Origin: SZUA-87 sp041687805
GTDB taxonomy: Bacteria > Actinomycetota > Acidimicrobiia > Acidimicrobiales > Aldehydirespiratoraceae
Assembly: GCA_041687805.1 (NCBI GenBank)
Contig: JBDNJK010000087.1
Coordinates: 1-24,609 of the forward strand
Length of the DNA stretch: 24,609 bases
Direction of reading: 5' to 3'
A program made the position numbers and the translations under genes. The first letter of the stretch is position 1. The number at the start of each line of letters is the position of its first letter. Shown in pieces: positions 1 to 8,479 of the stretch. A model generated the notes under the pieces. It was not told the origin of the DNA. It saw only the letters and a program-made list of their open reading frames with translations, and ran no database searches.

Positions 1-1634
1 CCAGGTGAAGGATTGAAGTCGATTACCAATCCGGTCGCGACACTCTCTGAATTGCGATGGCTTTCGACCGGCGTGAAACCCTTCTCGAGCAGCACATTTG
101 AGGCCTCTATCACGTCGCGGGATTGCGGAACGTCTGGCACGAAGCGGCGTGGCGGGCCGCTCGATACGAGCAGGTCGATGGCCGTGCCGCGGTCGAGCTC
201 GGTAACACCAGCTGCGAGACCGGTGTCGATCACCTGGTCGACAGGGACCGTCTCACTGTCTTCGTGGGTCACACGTCCAACCGCCAGCCCGACTGCCTCG
301 AGACGATTGGTCGCATCATCAAGCGATTCACCGATCAGGGTAGGCACGATCGCCAACTCGTCACCCAGCGAAACGTAGAGCGTGACGGTCTGCCCCTCCT
401 CGAGAGTGGCGCCAAACTCGGGAATTGTTCGCACGACATCACCCTTGGTGGTGCCGTCTTCGCGCACCTCTGCTTGATTCACCGTCCAACCCAGCTCCGA
501 TATCTGTGATGCCGCCGCTGAGGCCTCAACCCCCCCCAGTTCGGGCACCACATGGGTGACCGGCTGACTGCCGAGCCATGCCATCAGACCCGCAACCGCT
601 CCCCCGGCGACGAGGATTGCCAGCAGTAGGGCCCAAATCCAACCCCTTCGGCGATGCTTCCGACGGCGTTTCGGCAGTGATGAGGCTTGGTCGCTCGTTT
701 CGGCGACGTCGTCGGGCACCGCCGGATTACCGATTCGGGTCGCATGATTGGCAACCTGAGCGGCGGATGGGTCGAGCGCACCAACCGTGGGAATCGGGTC
801 GGGCCTCGAAAGTGAGGTAGCTGATTGCATCAGCAGCGCCACAAATTCACCGGCCGATGGCCGATCATTGGGATCGAGGGCACCAGCCTGGCGAAGCGCC
901 ATCTGAATCGGACCGGCGTCCAAATGTGGTTCGAATGGTTGGTCGGCTCGTGCCATCAGCGTCGCGACCGCGGTGTCGCCCTGGAACGGGACCTCCCCGG
1001 AAATCGCCTCGTTGACCACCAATGCCAACGCGTAGATATCGGCGGGCGGACCCACACGTTCACCTCGGGCCAACTCTGGAGCGGCATAACGAACAGTGCC
1101 GACCATGGCCCCGTCGGGTTCGGTCCAGCCGGCCTCGGCCAACGCACGAGCCAAGCCAAAATCTGCGATCCGGAGCCTGGCACCTTCCCCAAACAGCAGA
1201 TTGGCGGGCTTGATGTCTCTATGCACGAGCCCTTGTCCGTGGGCGTATTCGAGCCCTCTGCCGGCTTCGAGGCCGATCAGCAGGCCTTGAGACGGGCTGA
1301 GAAGCACGCCAGAGTCGAGGATGGCCCGAAGGCTTCCCCCGGCAAGATATTCGGTGACCAGATATGGGACCTCGTCCTGACCCCAGTCGTAGACCCCCAA
1401 CACGTGGGGGTGATTGAGCGAGGCCGCCGAGTGAGCCTCAGCCCTGAATCGCCGCAGAAACGCTTCGTCACTCGCAAGCGCCTCGTGAAGAACCTTGACC
1501 GCCACACGACGCCGAAGCGTGACATCGTCGGCCAGAAAGACTCGCGCGGATGCTCCCACGCCGATCGGAGCGACGATGCGGTAGCGCCCGCCCAGCACAC
1601 GGCCGATTTCTCCCTCGAGGTCTGCGATCGACAT
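1..1634 (-). CDS. Ser/Thr protein kinase with PASTA repeats (partial, C-terminus beyond window)
   Basis: A membrane-spanning Hanks-type kinase of the PknB/StkP kind, which senses peptidoglycan or lipid II outside the cell and phosphorylates cell-division and wall proteins inside. I translated 544 residues on the minus strand; the frame is open to the window edge, so the end is missing. The kinase domain is about residues 18-270: glycine loop GVGASA, Lys47 in VAVKVL, HRDIKPAN with Asp140, DFG at 158-160 and an APE-like APEL. A basic stretch (KRRRKHRRR) precedes one membrane helix at about 332-352. Outside are at least two complete PASTA repeats (about 360-423 and 427-493) and part of a third. 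The start ATG is 7 nt after a TACGTT box; in-frame ATGs at 1655 and 1670 are alternatives. It is divergent from the gene at 1701. The family call is secure; substrates are unknown. Confidence 0.93.
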   Translation of the reverse strand, partial: MSIADLEGEIGRVLGGRYRIVAPIGVGASARVFLADDVTLRRRVAVKVLHEALASDEAFLRRFRAEAHSAASLNHPHVLGVYDWGQDEVPYLVTEYLAGGSLRAILDSGVLLSPSQGLLIGLEAGRGLEYAHGQGLVHRDIKPANLLFGEGARLRIADFGLARALAEAGWTEPDGAMVGTVRYAAPELARGERVGPPADIYALALVVNEAISGEVPFQGDTAVATLMARADQPFEPHLDAGPIQMALRQAGALDPNDRPSAGEFVALLMQSATSLSRPDPIPTVGALDPSAAQVANHATRIGNPAVPDDVAETSDQASSLPKRRRKHRRRGWIWALLLAILVAGGAVAGLMAWLGSQPVTHVVPELGGVEASAAASQISELGWTVNQAEVREDGTTKGDVVRTIPEFGATLEEGQTVTLYVSLGDELAIVPTLIGESLDDATNRLEAVGLAVGRVTHEDSETVPVDQVIDTGLAAGVTELDRGTAIDLLVSSGPPRRFVPDVPQSRDVIEASNVLLEKGFTPVESHRNSESVATGLVIDFNPSP

Positions 1635-1641
1635 TTCGATA

Positions 1642-1647
1642 AACGTA
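1642..1647 (-). promoter_or_regulatory. Putative -10 box for leaderless kinase transcript
   Basis: On the minus strand TACGTT lies 7 nt before the ATG at 1634, so transcription would begin at or next to the start codon. There is no clear -35 box. It sits back to back with the -10 box of the divergent gene at 1701. Confidence 0.4.
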
Positions 1648-1687
1648 CTCTTCATCTCATCGCCATCCATGACTCAGCGCCACCGCA

Positions 1688-1693
1688 TACAAT
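1688..1693 (+). promoter_or_regulatory. Putative -10 box (TACAAT) for leaderless transcript
   Basis: TACAAT, five of six matches to the TATAAT consensus, ends 7 nt before the GTG at 1701. No good -35 hexamer is visible. With so short a spacing the mRNA would begin at the start codon. It probably drives both the 1701 gene and the SLH carboxypeptidase behind it. Confidence 0.45.
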
Positions 1694-1700
1694 CCCGGCC

Positions 1701-2129
1701 GTGCCGAGACGGACGAAGATCATTTTCTCTCTACTCATCATCGCCGGTATCTCGATGTTCGTGATTGCGGGCCTCATCGGACAAGGCACCACCGACGACA
1801 TCTCGGTGTCGCGCAACTCGGCGATCGACGGGCTGATACCGAATCGAGGCGACGAGGTGCTCCAGCAGGCCTCCGTGGGAATCGATCTGGCCGCGGAGTT
1901 CCGACTGCTGTCACTTGTGATCTCACCAAATCCCTCATGCACAGGTGGCGTCGAGGTGATCGATTTTGTCAACCAACTCGAGGGCCTCAACCGTTACATA
2001 TACGTGCCTGATTCCGGGAAGCCAATCGATGCGCTGTCTGCCGACGACAACTGTGTGGTCGCCACGTTCGAGGAAACTTCACGCCCGGGTTCGACACAAT
2101 CGATCGACTGGCAATTCACCGTCAACTGA
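1701..2129 (+). CDS. Membrane-anchored hypothetical protein
   Basis: This 142-residue protein was not recognised with certainty. It has a short basic N-terminus (PRRTK), one hydrophobic segment at about residues 6-28 acting as a membrane anchor, and an extracytoplasmic domain of about 110 residues with two cysteines (in PSCTGG and DNCVVA) that could form a disulfide. The end of the domain (STQSIDWQFTVN) reads like the last strands of an Ig-like beta sandwich; that is inference. The open frame extends upstream, but that part is antisense to the kinase. I chose GTG 1701 because the hydrophobic anchor begins there and a TACAAT box lies 7 nt before it. Only 20 nt separate it from the next start, so the two are probably one transcript exporting surface proteins. 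Confidence 0.7.
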   Translation: MPRRTKIIFSLLIIAGISMFVIAGLIGQGTTDDISVSRNSAIDGLIPNRGDEVLQQASVGIDLAAEFRLLSLVISPNPSCTGGVEVIDFVNQLEGLNRYIYVPDSGKPIDALSADDNCVVATFEETSRPGSTQSIDWQFTVN

Positions 2130-2149
2130 GAAGGGAGCCGTTGTCCAAC

Positions 2150-3412
2150 ATGCTCGGAGTGAACAATCGGAGCTGGATTCTCATCCTGCTTACGTTTTCT
2201 CTTCTCACCCCTTCCATTGCGTCGGCGGGCGACGTCGAGGATGCGGTGGCGGCCACTGATCACACACCCACCGAATATGCGGCGACTTTGGATCTCGCGA
2301 TTCTTCCCGGACTCGCCGAGATAGGGCCGCCGCCGGCCATCACCGGCAACCCCGATCTCGACGCGAGAATCCGAGCGATTGCCGAGGCACGCGGCTACAA
2401 GAGAAGGCCAGAACCGAGCCGGCCGCTGGTCAACGTGGGGGGTCACCAACTCCAGCGCGAAGCCGCCGCCGGTTGGGAATCTCTACGGGCCGCTGCGGCC
2501 GCTGCGGGCCACACATTGACGATCCTGTCCGGATACCGACGAGTGAGCACACAATCAAGCTTCCTTCGGAAAAGGATCACCAGCACATCCGACGCGGCGA
2601 TCGACAGAGCTCTGCGCACCGTCGCCGCGCCCGGTTATTCCAAACACCACACCGGTTACACAATCGACATTCGATCATCGACGGCACAAGGATTCGACTT
2701 TCGAAACTCGCCGGCATACGCGTGGATGGCAGCCGACAATTTCGCCAATGCCGAAGCACACGGTTGGATCCCGAGCTACCCGGAGGGAGCCACGCTGGTC
2801 GGGCCCATTCCAGAACCGTGGGAGTTTGTGTGGGTCGGCGCCGACAACATCATCTGTGGCGATTTCCAGGCCACCGCCGGCCAGCCCTTCTGCGATACCT
2901 ACGGTTCCAATTTTCGTGCCGACATCGATTGGCTCTTCGAACAGCAGATCACCAACGGTTGTCGGTCAGACCGCTATTGCCCCTACTCCGTCATATCGAG
3001 AGGTGAGGCCGCCACCATGATCTGGCGCATGGCGGGATCCATGCCACCGGTGATCGAAACCTCCAACTTTGTGGATGTACGGCCCGACACCTACTACTCA
3101 CCGGCGGTGCGTTGGATGGTCGACAAGGAGTTCACCACAGGGAAAACCTCCACCACGTTCGTGCCGACCGGAATCACCACCAGGGCACAATTCGTCACAT
3201 TCCTGTGGCGACTAGCCGGTCAGCCGGCACCTGCTGGCCCCCTGTTCTTTGTCGATGTCGACCCCAACGGATTCTCGGCCGAGGCCATCACATGGGCGTC
3301 CGAGACCGGCATAACTCGGGACACGTCTGCCACCACGTTTTCGCCAGCGGCCAAGGCCACGCGGGGAGCGGCATCAGCCTTTCTCCACCGTTTCATCATC
3401 GCTACGGCCTAA
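2150..3412 (+). CDS. Secreted M15B (VanY-like) D-Ala-D-Ala carboxypeptidase with three SLH repeats
   Basis: The N-terminus is a signal peptide (hydrophobic stretch WILILLTFSLLTPSIASA, likely cleaved after ASA). Residues about 70-230 resemble M15B peptidases, which trim the terminal D-Ala of peptidoglycan stems. The motif SKHHTGYTIDI fits SxHxxGxxxD, which gives two zinc ligands. The usual EPWH motif reads EPWEF here, so the third ligand His is Glu and activity is uncertain. Three SLH-like repeats fill the C-terminal third (about 255-420; marks such as FVDV, ITNG, TRAQFVTFLWRLAG) and should anchor the protein to the wall. An AAGGGAG at 2131-2137 serves either this ATG (12 nt away) or an in-frame TTG at 2141 (3 nt away). 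It follows the 1701 gene and converges on ligA with a 9-nt gap. Confidence 0.82.
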   Translation: MLGVNNRSWILILLTFSLLTPSIASAGDVEDAVAATDHTPTEYAATLDLAILPGLAEIGPPPAITGNPDLDARIRAIAEARGYKRRPEPSRPLVNVGGHQLQREAAAGWESLRAAAAAAGHTLTILSGYRRVSTQSSFLRKRITSTSDAAIDRALRTVAAPGYSKHHTGYTIDIRSSTAQGFDFRNSPAYAWMAADNFANAEAHGWIPSYPEGATLVGPIPEPWEFVWVGADNIICGDFQATAGQPFCDTYGSNFRADIDWLFEQQITNGCRSDRYCPYSVISRGEAATMIWRMAGSMPPVIETSNFVDVRPDTYYSPAVRWMVDKEFTTGKTSTTFVPTGITTRAQFVTFLWRLAGQPAPAGPLFFVDVDPNGFSAEAITWASETGITRDTSATTFSPAAKATRGAASAFLHRFIIATA

Positions 3413-3421
3413 CGCAGGAAG

Positions 3422-5506
3422 CTATCCGGGTATTTCGCCCGTCTCAAGCAATATCAAAAAGGCTGCTTCGTCGATAATCGGAACGTCGGCGTCCGCGGCT
3501 TTGGAGACCTTGGATGCCCCGGGCTCGGCTCCTGCAACCAAGGCCAGGGTCTTCTTGGAGACGCTCCCGGGAGATTTCCCACCTCGGGCGACGACGGCAT
3601 CCTTGGCACCGTCCCTCGTGAAACCATCCAAGGTGCCACTGACGACGACCGCCTTGCCGTCGAGGGTCTGCGGCAAAGACTCATCGCGATCCTCGGCCAT
3701 CATTTGCACGCCGGAATCTGCCAACCGTGTAATGAGATCCAGGGCATCGGGGCGGGCAAACCATGCCAAAACGGCCTCAGCGATCACCTGGCCGAAGCCA
3801 TCTACCGCTGCCAAGTCGTCGACTGACGCCGCCATGATCTGCTCGATCGACCCAAACGAGGTGGCCAGAGTCTGCGCGTTGACCTGACCGATCTCGGGGA
3901 TACGAAGACCGAACAACAGATTGCCGAGCGGTCGCGACTTCGATTCGCCGATCGCCAGGCGGAGGTTGTCGACGGACTTCTGACCGAATCGGTCGAACTC
4001 GAGCAGACGATCGAAATCGAGTGTGTATAGATCGGCCACATCCGAGACCAGTCCCTCGGTCACGAACAAATCGACGTTCTTCTCGCCAAGCCATTCGATG
4101 TCCATGGCATGACGGCTGGCAAAGTGCTCGATTCGGCCGCGAATCTGACGTGGGCAATGAAAATTGATGCAGAAGGTGGCCGCCACGCCATCGGCCCGCA
4201 ACAAAGCCTCACCGCACACCGGACACGTGGTCGGAAAACGCCAAGGCCGAGAACCCTTACTGCGAGCAGACAGGACCGGCCCCACAACCTCAGGGATCAC
4301 ATCACCGGCTCGTCTCACGATCACCATGTCGCCGGGCCTCACATCCTTGGCGATGACCTGATCCTGGTTGTGGAGTGTGGCGGTGCTCACATCGACTCCA
4401 CCGACCCTGACGGTCTGCAGACGAGCAAACGGCGTGGCCTGACCGGACGGCCCGATCGACACCTCGATATCGAGCAATCTGGTGGACACCTCCTCCGGTG
4501 GGAGTTTGTATGCAATGGCCCAACGGGGAGCCTTGGCATCGGCACCCAACTCGGCTTGAATCCCGAGATCATCGACCTTCACCACGACACCATCGAACTC
4601 GTAGTCGAAGTCGTGGCGCCCAGCATCGAACGCCGCTATTAGCTTCGCCGCCTCATCGATCGATGCAACTGATCGGCTGTGCTCGTTGATCGGAAGCCCC
4701 AGTGAACCGAGCCATTCGAGCGTGTTGGTGTGGGATTCGAGGTTTGGCCCACCATCCACAACACCGAGCTGATAGCAGAAAAACGAAAGATTTCGAGCGG
4801 CCGTGATCGATGGATCTTTCTGTCGAAGCGACCCGGCGGCTGTGTTGCGAGGGTTGATGAAGAGCTTCGGATCTTTTCCAGCCGCTTTAGCCATCTCGGC
4901 CTGACGGGCGTTGAGCGCGGCGAACGAGGACAACCTCATGTAGACCTCGCCTCGCACCTCCAACACGCGCGGCGCCCCTGGCGGGAGCCGGTGTGGGATG
5001 TCGGAGATGGTCATGACGTTTCGTGTGACGTCTTCCCCCACCCGACCGTTGCCTCTGGTGGCACCTTGCACGAGAACTCCGTCCTCGTAACGTAGCGATA
5101 TTGCGAGGCCGTCGAATTTCAGCTCGGTGGCATAGGCAGGTACCGGCCGATCTTCGAGGCGACGAACGGCTCTTTGGCTCCACGCCCTCAGCTCATCGAG
5201 GCTGAACGCGTTGTGGAGCGACATCATCGCCATCTCGTGGACAACCGGAGAGAACGCCTCGTTGCGCGGACCACCGATCGACTGGGTGGGGGACTCTGGC
5301 GTGATCAGCTGAGGGTTGGCTGTCTCGATGTCGATCAACTCGCGGAGCATCGCGTCGTAGCCGGCGTCGGGGATCTCTGGCTGGTCGAGCTCGTAGTAGC
5401 GCTCAGCGTGATATGCAATCGAGGATTTCAGCGCCGCCAGCCGACGTTCGGCATCGGACAACGCCTCCTCAGGGGTCGAACTCTGCGGTTGTGATTTCGT
5501 GGCCAT
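3422..5506 (-). CDS. ligA: NAD-dependent DNA ligase LigA
   Basis: LigA seals nicks during replication and repair using NAD as the adenyl donor. The 694 residues match the usual length and every domain is present. The N-terminal Ia domain holds HAERYYELDQPEIPDAGYD. The adenylation site is Lys130 in ELKFDG. An OB fold follows, then a four-cysteine zinc finger (CPVC ... CINFHC), helix-hairpin-helix repeats (for example VDDLAAVDGFGQVIAEAV) and a C-terminal BRCT domain (GKAVVVSGTLDGFTRDGAK). The ATG at 5506 lies 9 nt after a TAGTAT box. The gene stands alone, divergent from the membrane protein at 5586 and convergent with the SLH protein. Nothing is truncated. Confidence 0.98.
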   Translation of the reverse strand: MATKSQPQSSTPEEALSDAERRLAALKSSIAYHAERYYELDQPEIPDAGYDAMLRELIDIETANPQLITPESPTQSIGGPRNEAFSPVVHEMAMMSLHNAFSLDELRAWSQRAVRRLEDRPVPAYATELKFDGLAISLRYEDGVLVQGATRGNGRVGEDVTRNVMTISDIPHRLPPGAPRVLEVRGEVYMRLSSFAALNARQAEMAKAAGKDPKLFINPRNTAAGSLRQKDPSITAARNLSFFCYQLGVVDGGPNLESHTNTLEWLGSLGLPINEHSRSVASIDEAAKLIAAFDAGRHDFDYEFDGVVVKVDDLGIQAELGADAKAPRWAIAYKLPPEEVSTRLLDIEVSIGPSGQATPFARLQTVRVGGVDVSTATLHNQDQVIAKDVRPGDMVIVRRAGDVIPEVVGPVLSARSKGSRPWRFPTTCPVCGEALLRADGVAATFCINFHCPRQIRGRIEHFASRHAMDIEWLGEKNVDLFVTEGLVSDVADLYTLDFDRLLEFDRFGQKSVDNLRLAIGESKSRPLGNLLFGLRIPEIGQVNAQTLATSFGSIEQIMAASVDDLAAVDGFGQVIAEAVLAWFARPDALDLITRLADSGVQMMAEDRDESLPQTLDGKAVVVSGTLDGFTRDGAKDAVVARGGKSPGSVSKKTLALVAGAEPGASKVSKAADADVPIIDEAAFLILLETGEIPG

Positions 5507-5515
5507 GTGGTTCTG

Positions 5516-5521
5516 ATACTA
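5516..5521 (-). promoter_or_regulatory. Putative -10 box for ligA
   Basis: Minus-strand TAGTAT ends 9 nt before the ligA ATG, giving a near-leaderless transcript. The gap to the divergent gene at 5586 is only 79 nt and also holds that gene's box. Confidence 0.35.
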
Positions 5522-5571
5522 CTCAATGGGTGCGCCACGATGAATCTGTGAGATGCGGTCCAAACCGCCGC

Positions 5572-5577
5572 TACCGT
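5572..5577 (+). promoter_or_regulatory. Putative -10 box for the 5586 membrane protein
   Basis: TACCGT ends 8 nt before the GTG at 5586. No Shine-Dalgarno sequence and no clear -35 box are seen, so a leaderless transcript is likely. Confidence 0.3.
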
Positions 5578-5585
5578 GATCGGCC

Positions 5586-6503
5586 GTGACATCGAGCACC
5601 GCCGACAGTCGAGCACAACGACGTTTCCAGCGCGTCTTCGATTTGCTCCCCGTGTTTGGTCCTGCGTTCGTATGGGCGATTCAACCATTCACCGCCGGCG
5701 CCCTCATCGGGGACGCTCTGAGTTCCTCCAATGGCGACTTCCGAACGGCAGTGTCGTGGATGGCATGGCTGTCATGGGCCGCGATCTTGGTCATCTTCGC
5801 GATTCCCAGGCCGCTCACCATCACGCTGGGCCGCATCGGCGCCCCAGCGATTCTGCCTGCCGCGCTGTGGGCCGCCGCCGACACCGATTCCAGCGCGTTG
5901 GTCGTCGTCGGCGTGGCATCGGCAATCGCTGCGGCGCTCGTACCCCTCCTTCCGGTGGTCGGGGAACGCTTCATCGACGCGGCCAGCTACGGAGACGAGC
6001 AGCGCTATCCGCTCAGGCCCCCGGGCCAAGTCCTGTTGTTCCTGCTAGCTCCGGCGTGGGCACTCACCGTCGCCGCCGTCTCGACCGGGCCGCTTCTGCT
6101 GGCTGACCACAAATGGATCATCGGGGTCGTCGCAGTTGCGATCGGGCTTCCAGTGGCATTGATCGGTTACCGGGCCATGAGTCGGCTCACGAGCCGGTTC
6201 CTGGTTTTCGTACCCAACGGCATTGTGATCCACGACCTTGTCAACTTGGCCGAGCCAGTCTTGTTCAAAGTCCACGAGATCTCGGCGTTTGGCCCGGCCC
6301 GCATGGACGCCATCTCCACTGACATCACCTCCAAGGCGCTGGGCTTGGCGCTCAACATGAGCTTTGTGGAACCCATTGGGCTGCCGGTGGTGGTTGGACG
6401 AGGAAGTGCCAAGGAGAGTCCGGTCGATTCGCTGCTGGTGTCACCGAGTCGTCCGGCCGCCGTGCTTGAGACCGCGGCGCGCCGAGGATTCAATATCGGC
6501 TGA
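5586..6503 (+). CDS. Six-helix integral membrane protein of unknown function
   Basis: A 305-residue protein that I do not recognise. Hydrophobic segments fall at about residues 18-45, 55-75, 79-100, 103-127, 146-170 and 176-195, followed by a soluble C-terminal domain of about 105 residues. That domain alternates beta-strand-like stretches (RFLVFVPNGIVIHDLV, GLPVVVGRG) and ends in a helix, which would suit a small PH-like beta fold; this is speculation. GTG 5586 is the first start after a TACCGT box 8 nt upstream; no Shine-Dalgarno sequence is seen. Codon use and GC resemble the neighbours. It has no operon partner: ligA diverges upstream and the broken regulator gene starts 167 nt downstream. 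Confidence 0.8.
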   Translation: MTSSTADSRAQRRFQRVFDLLPVFGPAFVWAIQPFTAGALIGDALSSSNGDFRTAVSWMAWLSWAAILVIFAIPRPLTITLGRIGAPAILPAALWAAADTDSSALVVVGVASAIAAALVPLLPVVGERFIDAASYGDEQRYPLRPPGQVLLFLLAPAWALTVAAVSTGPLLLADHKWIIGVVAVAIGLPVALIGYRAMSRLTSRFLVFVPNGIVIHDLVNLAEPVLFKVHEISAFGPARMDAISTDITSKALGLALNMSFVEPIGLPVVVGRGSAKESPVDSLLVSPSRPAAVLETAARRGFNIG

Positions 6504-6670
6504 CGAACCAGCGCCGATCAGTCGCCGTATCAGTGCCAACCACCGCCGGAGCCGAGATCGCCGACTGACTCCAGCGGAGATGAGGGACCACCGCTCACTG
6601 GTGCATCTTTCCGAATTCTTCGACGCACGCGGTTGTGCAAATTGATGCATGCCATGCAACACTTGGGATA
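6504..6670 (+). other. Intergenic region before the regulator gene
   Basis: These 167 nt hold no convincing gene. The only structure I see is near the end: a dyad TGCAT-GCC-ATGCA at 6646-6658 between a -35-like TTGTGC and a weak -10-like AACACT that lies 7 nt before the GTG at 6671. No terminator hairpin with a T run is seen behind the membrane protein gene. Confidence 0.5.
6646..6658. promoter_or_regulatory. Possible operator: TGCAT-GCC-ATGCA dyad
   Basis: A perfect 5-bp inverted repeat with a 3-nt centre, placed between the possible -35 and -10 boxes of the helix-turn-helix gene that starts at 6671. Such a position suits autorepression. Dyads this short also occur by chance. Confidence 0.3.
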
Positions 6671-7425
6671 GTGAGCCAGATCGGACCGGATGCGCAACTC
6701 AAAACGGTGGTCGCCGAGGGCCTCGACCGACTCAATGCCGCGCACGGCGGGCGCTTCTTGTCGAGTGTGGCAAGGCGACTCCATGTGGAGCGATCCACCG
6801 TCAGCCGCTGGCGCCAGGAGCAGACACCGCCCACCTCACCGCCGGGCTGGGCATCCTCGACAACCCGGCCGCCGTGTTCGACTCCGCAACTGCCGAACTC
6901 CAGATCGAACCAACATCTGCCAGGGACAAGGTCATCAAATATGCCGCGCTGCACATGGATCGTCATGGGCGCGACCCGCTCGATCACGACCCTACGTTTG
7001 CCGCCGAACTGACCACAAAGGTGAAGGAGTTCAGATCCGCTCTGGTCAGACGCTCCCAAGAGGGATGGACAACCAACGTGGTCGTGAGCGCACACAACCT
7101 TGATCGGCTGGAATCCATCACCGAGATGGTCGATTCCATCGACGGACCGAACGTCGAAATTTTCGCATACCCCTACAGCCTGCCGCTGGTCATGTCGACG
7201 TTGATCATCTCGAATCGCAGCTTGCTTGTGAGCCACGACCATCGCCGCTGGGAGCGCCCCGGCGCAGGCATGTTGATCAGATCCCGATCCGCTGCCGCAT
7301 GGGCCGACAACTATTTCTCCGAACTCGTCGCCGATGCGCCCTTCAGACTCCGCACTCCTTCCGGAATCAACCGGGCAGAGTTGGATCGGTTCGCACAAAC
7401 GCTTACCAACACAAGCGACGTCTGA
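6671..7425 (+). pseudogene. Helix-turn-helix regulator with C-terminal sensor-like domain, broken by a frameshift
   Basis: Two halves of one gene lie in different frames. From GTG 6671 the first frame gives a DNA-binding N-terminus with a clear helix-turn-helix (FLSSVARRLHVERSTVSRW), then turns into proline- and serine-rich text typical of an out-of-frame read. From about 6825 another frame carries a sound domain running to the stop at 7425 (begins TAGLGILDNPAAVFDSATAE; later VVVSAHNLDRLESITEMVD and a PLD-like sensor pattern). The junction lies at about 6810-6845. Adding one base, or a -1 shift, would join them into a protein of about 250 residues. I see no strong slippery heptamer, so a real mutation or an assembly error is likelier than programmed shifting. 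It converges on mnmA with a 12-nt gap. Confidence 0.7.
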
Positions 7426-7437
7426 CTCACCGACGAG

Positions 7438-8478
7438 CTAACGCCCGGCGATTCCTCCGCCAACAACCACATCGTCCACGTAGGCCACCACACTCTGGCC
7501 AGGAGCGATCAGACGGTGAGCCGCCTGCCATTCGACTTTCATGGATGCGGTGTCGATTCGTGCTGGAACGGCGAGACCATGAGCCGAGCACTGGACATCT
7601 ACCGGGCCATCAATCGAGTCCCCGACCCACCTCCATGATTCGAGAACCGTTTCTGGCGCCTCGAGCATCTGACGGGGACCAACCGTGACGACCGCGGTGT
7701 CCGGATCAACAGCAATCACATAGTGGGGATCGGTTCCGCCGGCCATTCCAAGACCCTTGCGCTGCCCAATGGTGACCAACTCCACGGCGTCGACCGCACC
7801 AACCTGCTTGCCGGCCGCGTCGAGGACTCGGCCCGGCCTCAAAGCAATACGATCACCGAGAAACGCCTCGCGGCCGTGCTTGTTGGTGATGAAACAGACG
7901 TCCTGGCTCTCGGGCTTGAAAGCGGTTCGGAGCCCAAGATTCGCGGCGATTCGTCGAACGTCTGCCTTGGTCATGGCACCGACCGGAAGCAGAAGTCTCG
8001 ACAGAATGTCGGGTTCGATCACATGGAGCACGTACGACTGATCCTTGGCAGGATCGGCGCCGCGGGCCAGCCTGGGGCCTGCTGGAGTGTCGACAATACG
8101 AGCGTGGTGTCCGGTGGCGATCCGATCGAAGCCGAGGGCCTCAGCCCTATGTAACAGCCGATCGAATTTGAGATGCCGGTTGCACTCGATACACGGGTTG
8201 GGGGTACGGCCAGCCGCGTGATCAGCGGCATACGGGGCCACGACGTCACGTTCGAATTCGTCACCGAAGTTGAATACGTGGTGTTCGATCCCGAGCCGAT
8301 CCGCGACGCGTCGAGCATCGTCGACATCGCTCACCGCGCAACAGCCAGTGTCGCTTTCGCCGCCCCACAATTTCATTGTGACGGCGACAACTTCATGCCC
8401 GGCATCCATGAGCAGAGCAGCTGCCACCGACGAATCAACCCCGCCCGACATTGCGACCATCACCGGCGCTCCACCCAT
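7438..8478 (-). CDS. mnmA: tRNA-specific 2-thiouridylase MnmA
   Basis: MnmA activates U34 of tRNAs for Lys, Glu and Gln with ATP and installs sulfur at position 2. The PP-loop SGGVDSS sits near the N-terminus. The two catalytic cysteines are in NPCIEC and in QDVCFI. The tRNA-recognition core has GRTPNPC, GHHAR and KDQSYVL, and a C-terminal beta-barrel completes the usual length of about 350 residues. ATG 8478 lies one base after the desulfurase stop (TGATATG); an in-frame GTG at 8487 would overlap that stop by 8 bases. The sulfur donor, a cysteine desulfurase, is directly upstream in the same transcript, so the pair forms a self-sufficient thiolation unit. Confidence 0.97.
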   Translation of the reverse strand: MGGAPVMVAMSGGVDSSVAAALLMDAGHEVVAVTMKLWGGESDTGCCAVSDVDDARRVADRLGIEHHVFNFGDEFERDVVAPYAADHAAGRTPNPCIECNRHLKFDRLLHRAEALGFDRIATGHHARIVDTPAGPRLARGADPAKDQSYVLHVIEPDILSRLLLPVGAMTKADVRRIAANLGLRTAFKPESQDVCFITNKHGREAFLGDRIALRPGRVLDAAGKQVGAVDAVELVTIGQRKGLGMAGGTDPHYVIAVDPDTAVVTVGPRQMLEAPETVLESWRWVGDSIDGPVDVQCSAHGLAVPARIDTASMKVEWQAAHRLIAPGQSVVAYVDDVVVGGGIAGR

Positions 8479-8479
8479 A

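Noticed and set aside
825..1700. Long plus-strand open frame running into the 1701 gene
   Set aside because: It is antisense to the kinase, whose minus-strand translation shows all catalytic motifs. Only the part from GTG 1701 has protein-like content and a signal/anchor segment.
6649..6820. Upstream part of the frame that carries the C-terminal sensor domain
   Set aside because: Its text is rich in Arg, Cys and Pro without structure, while the other frame has a clear helix-turn-helix over the same bases.
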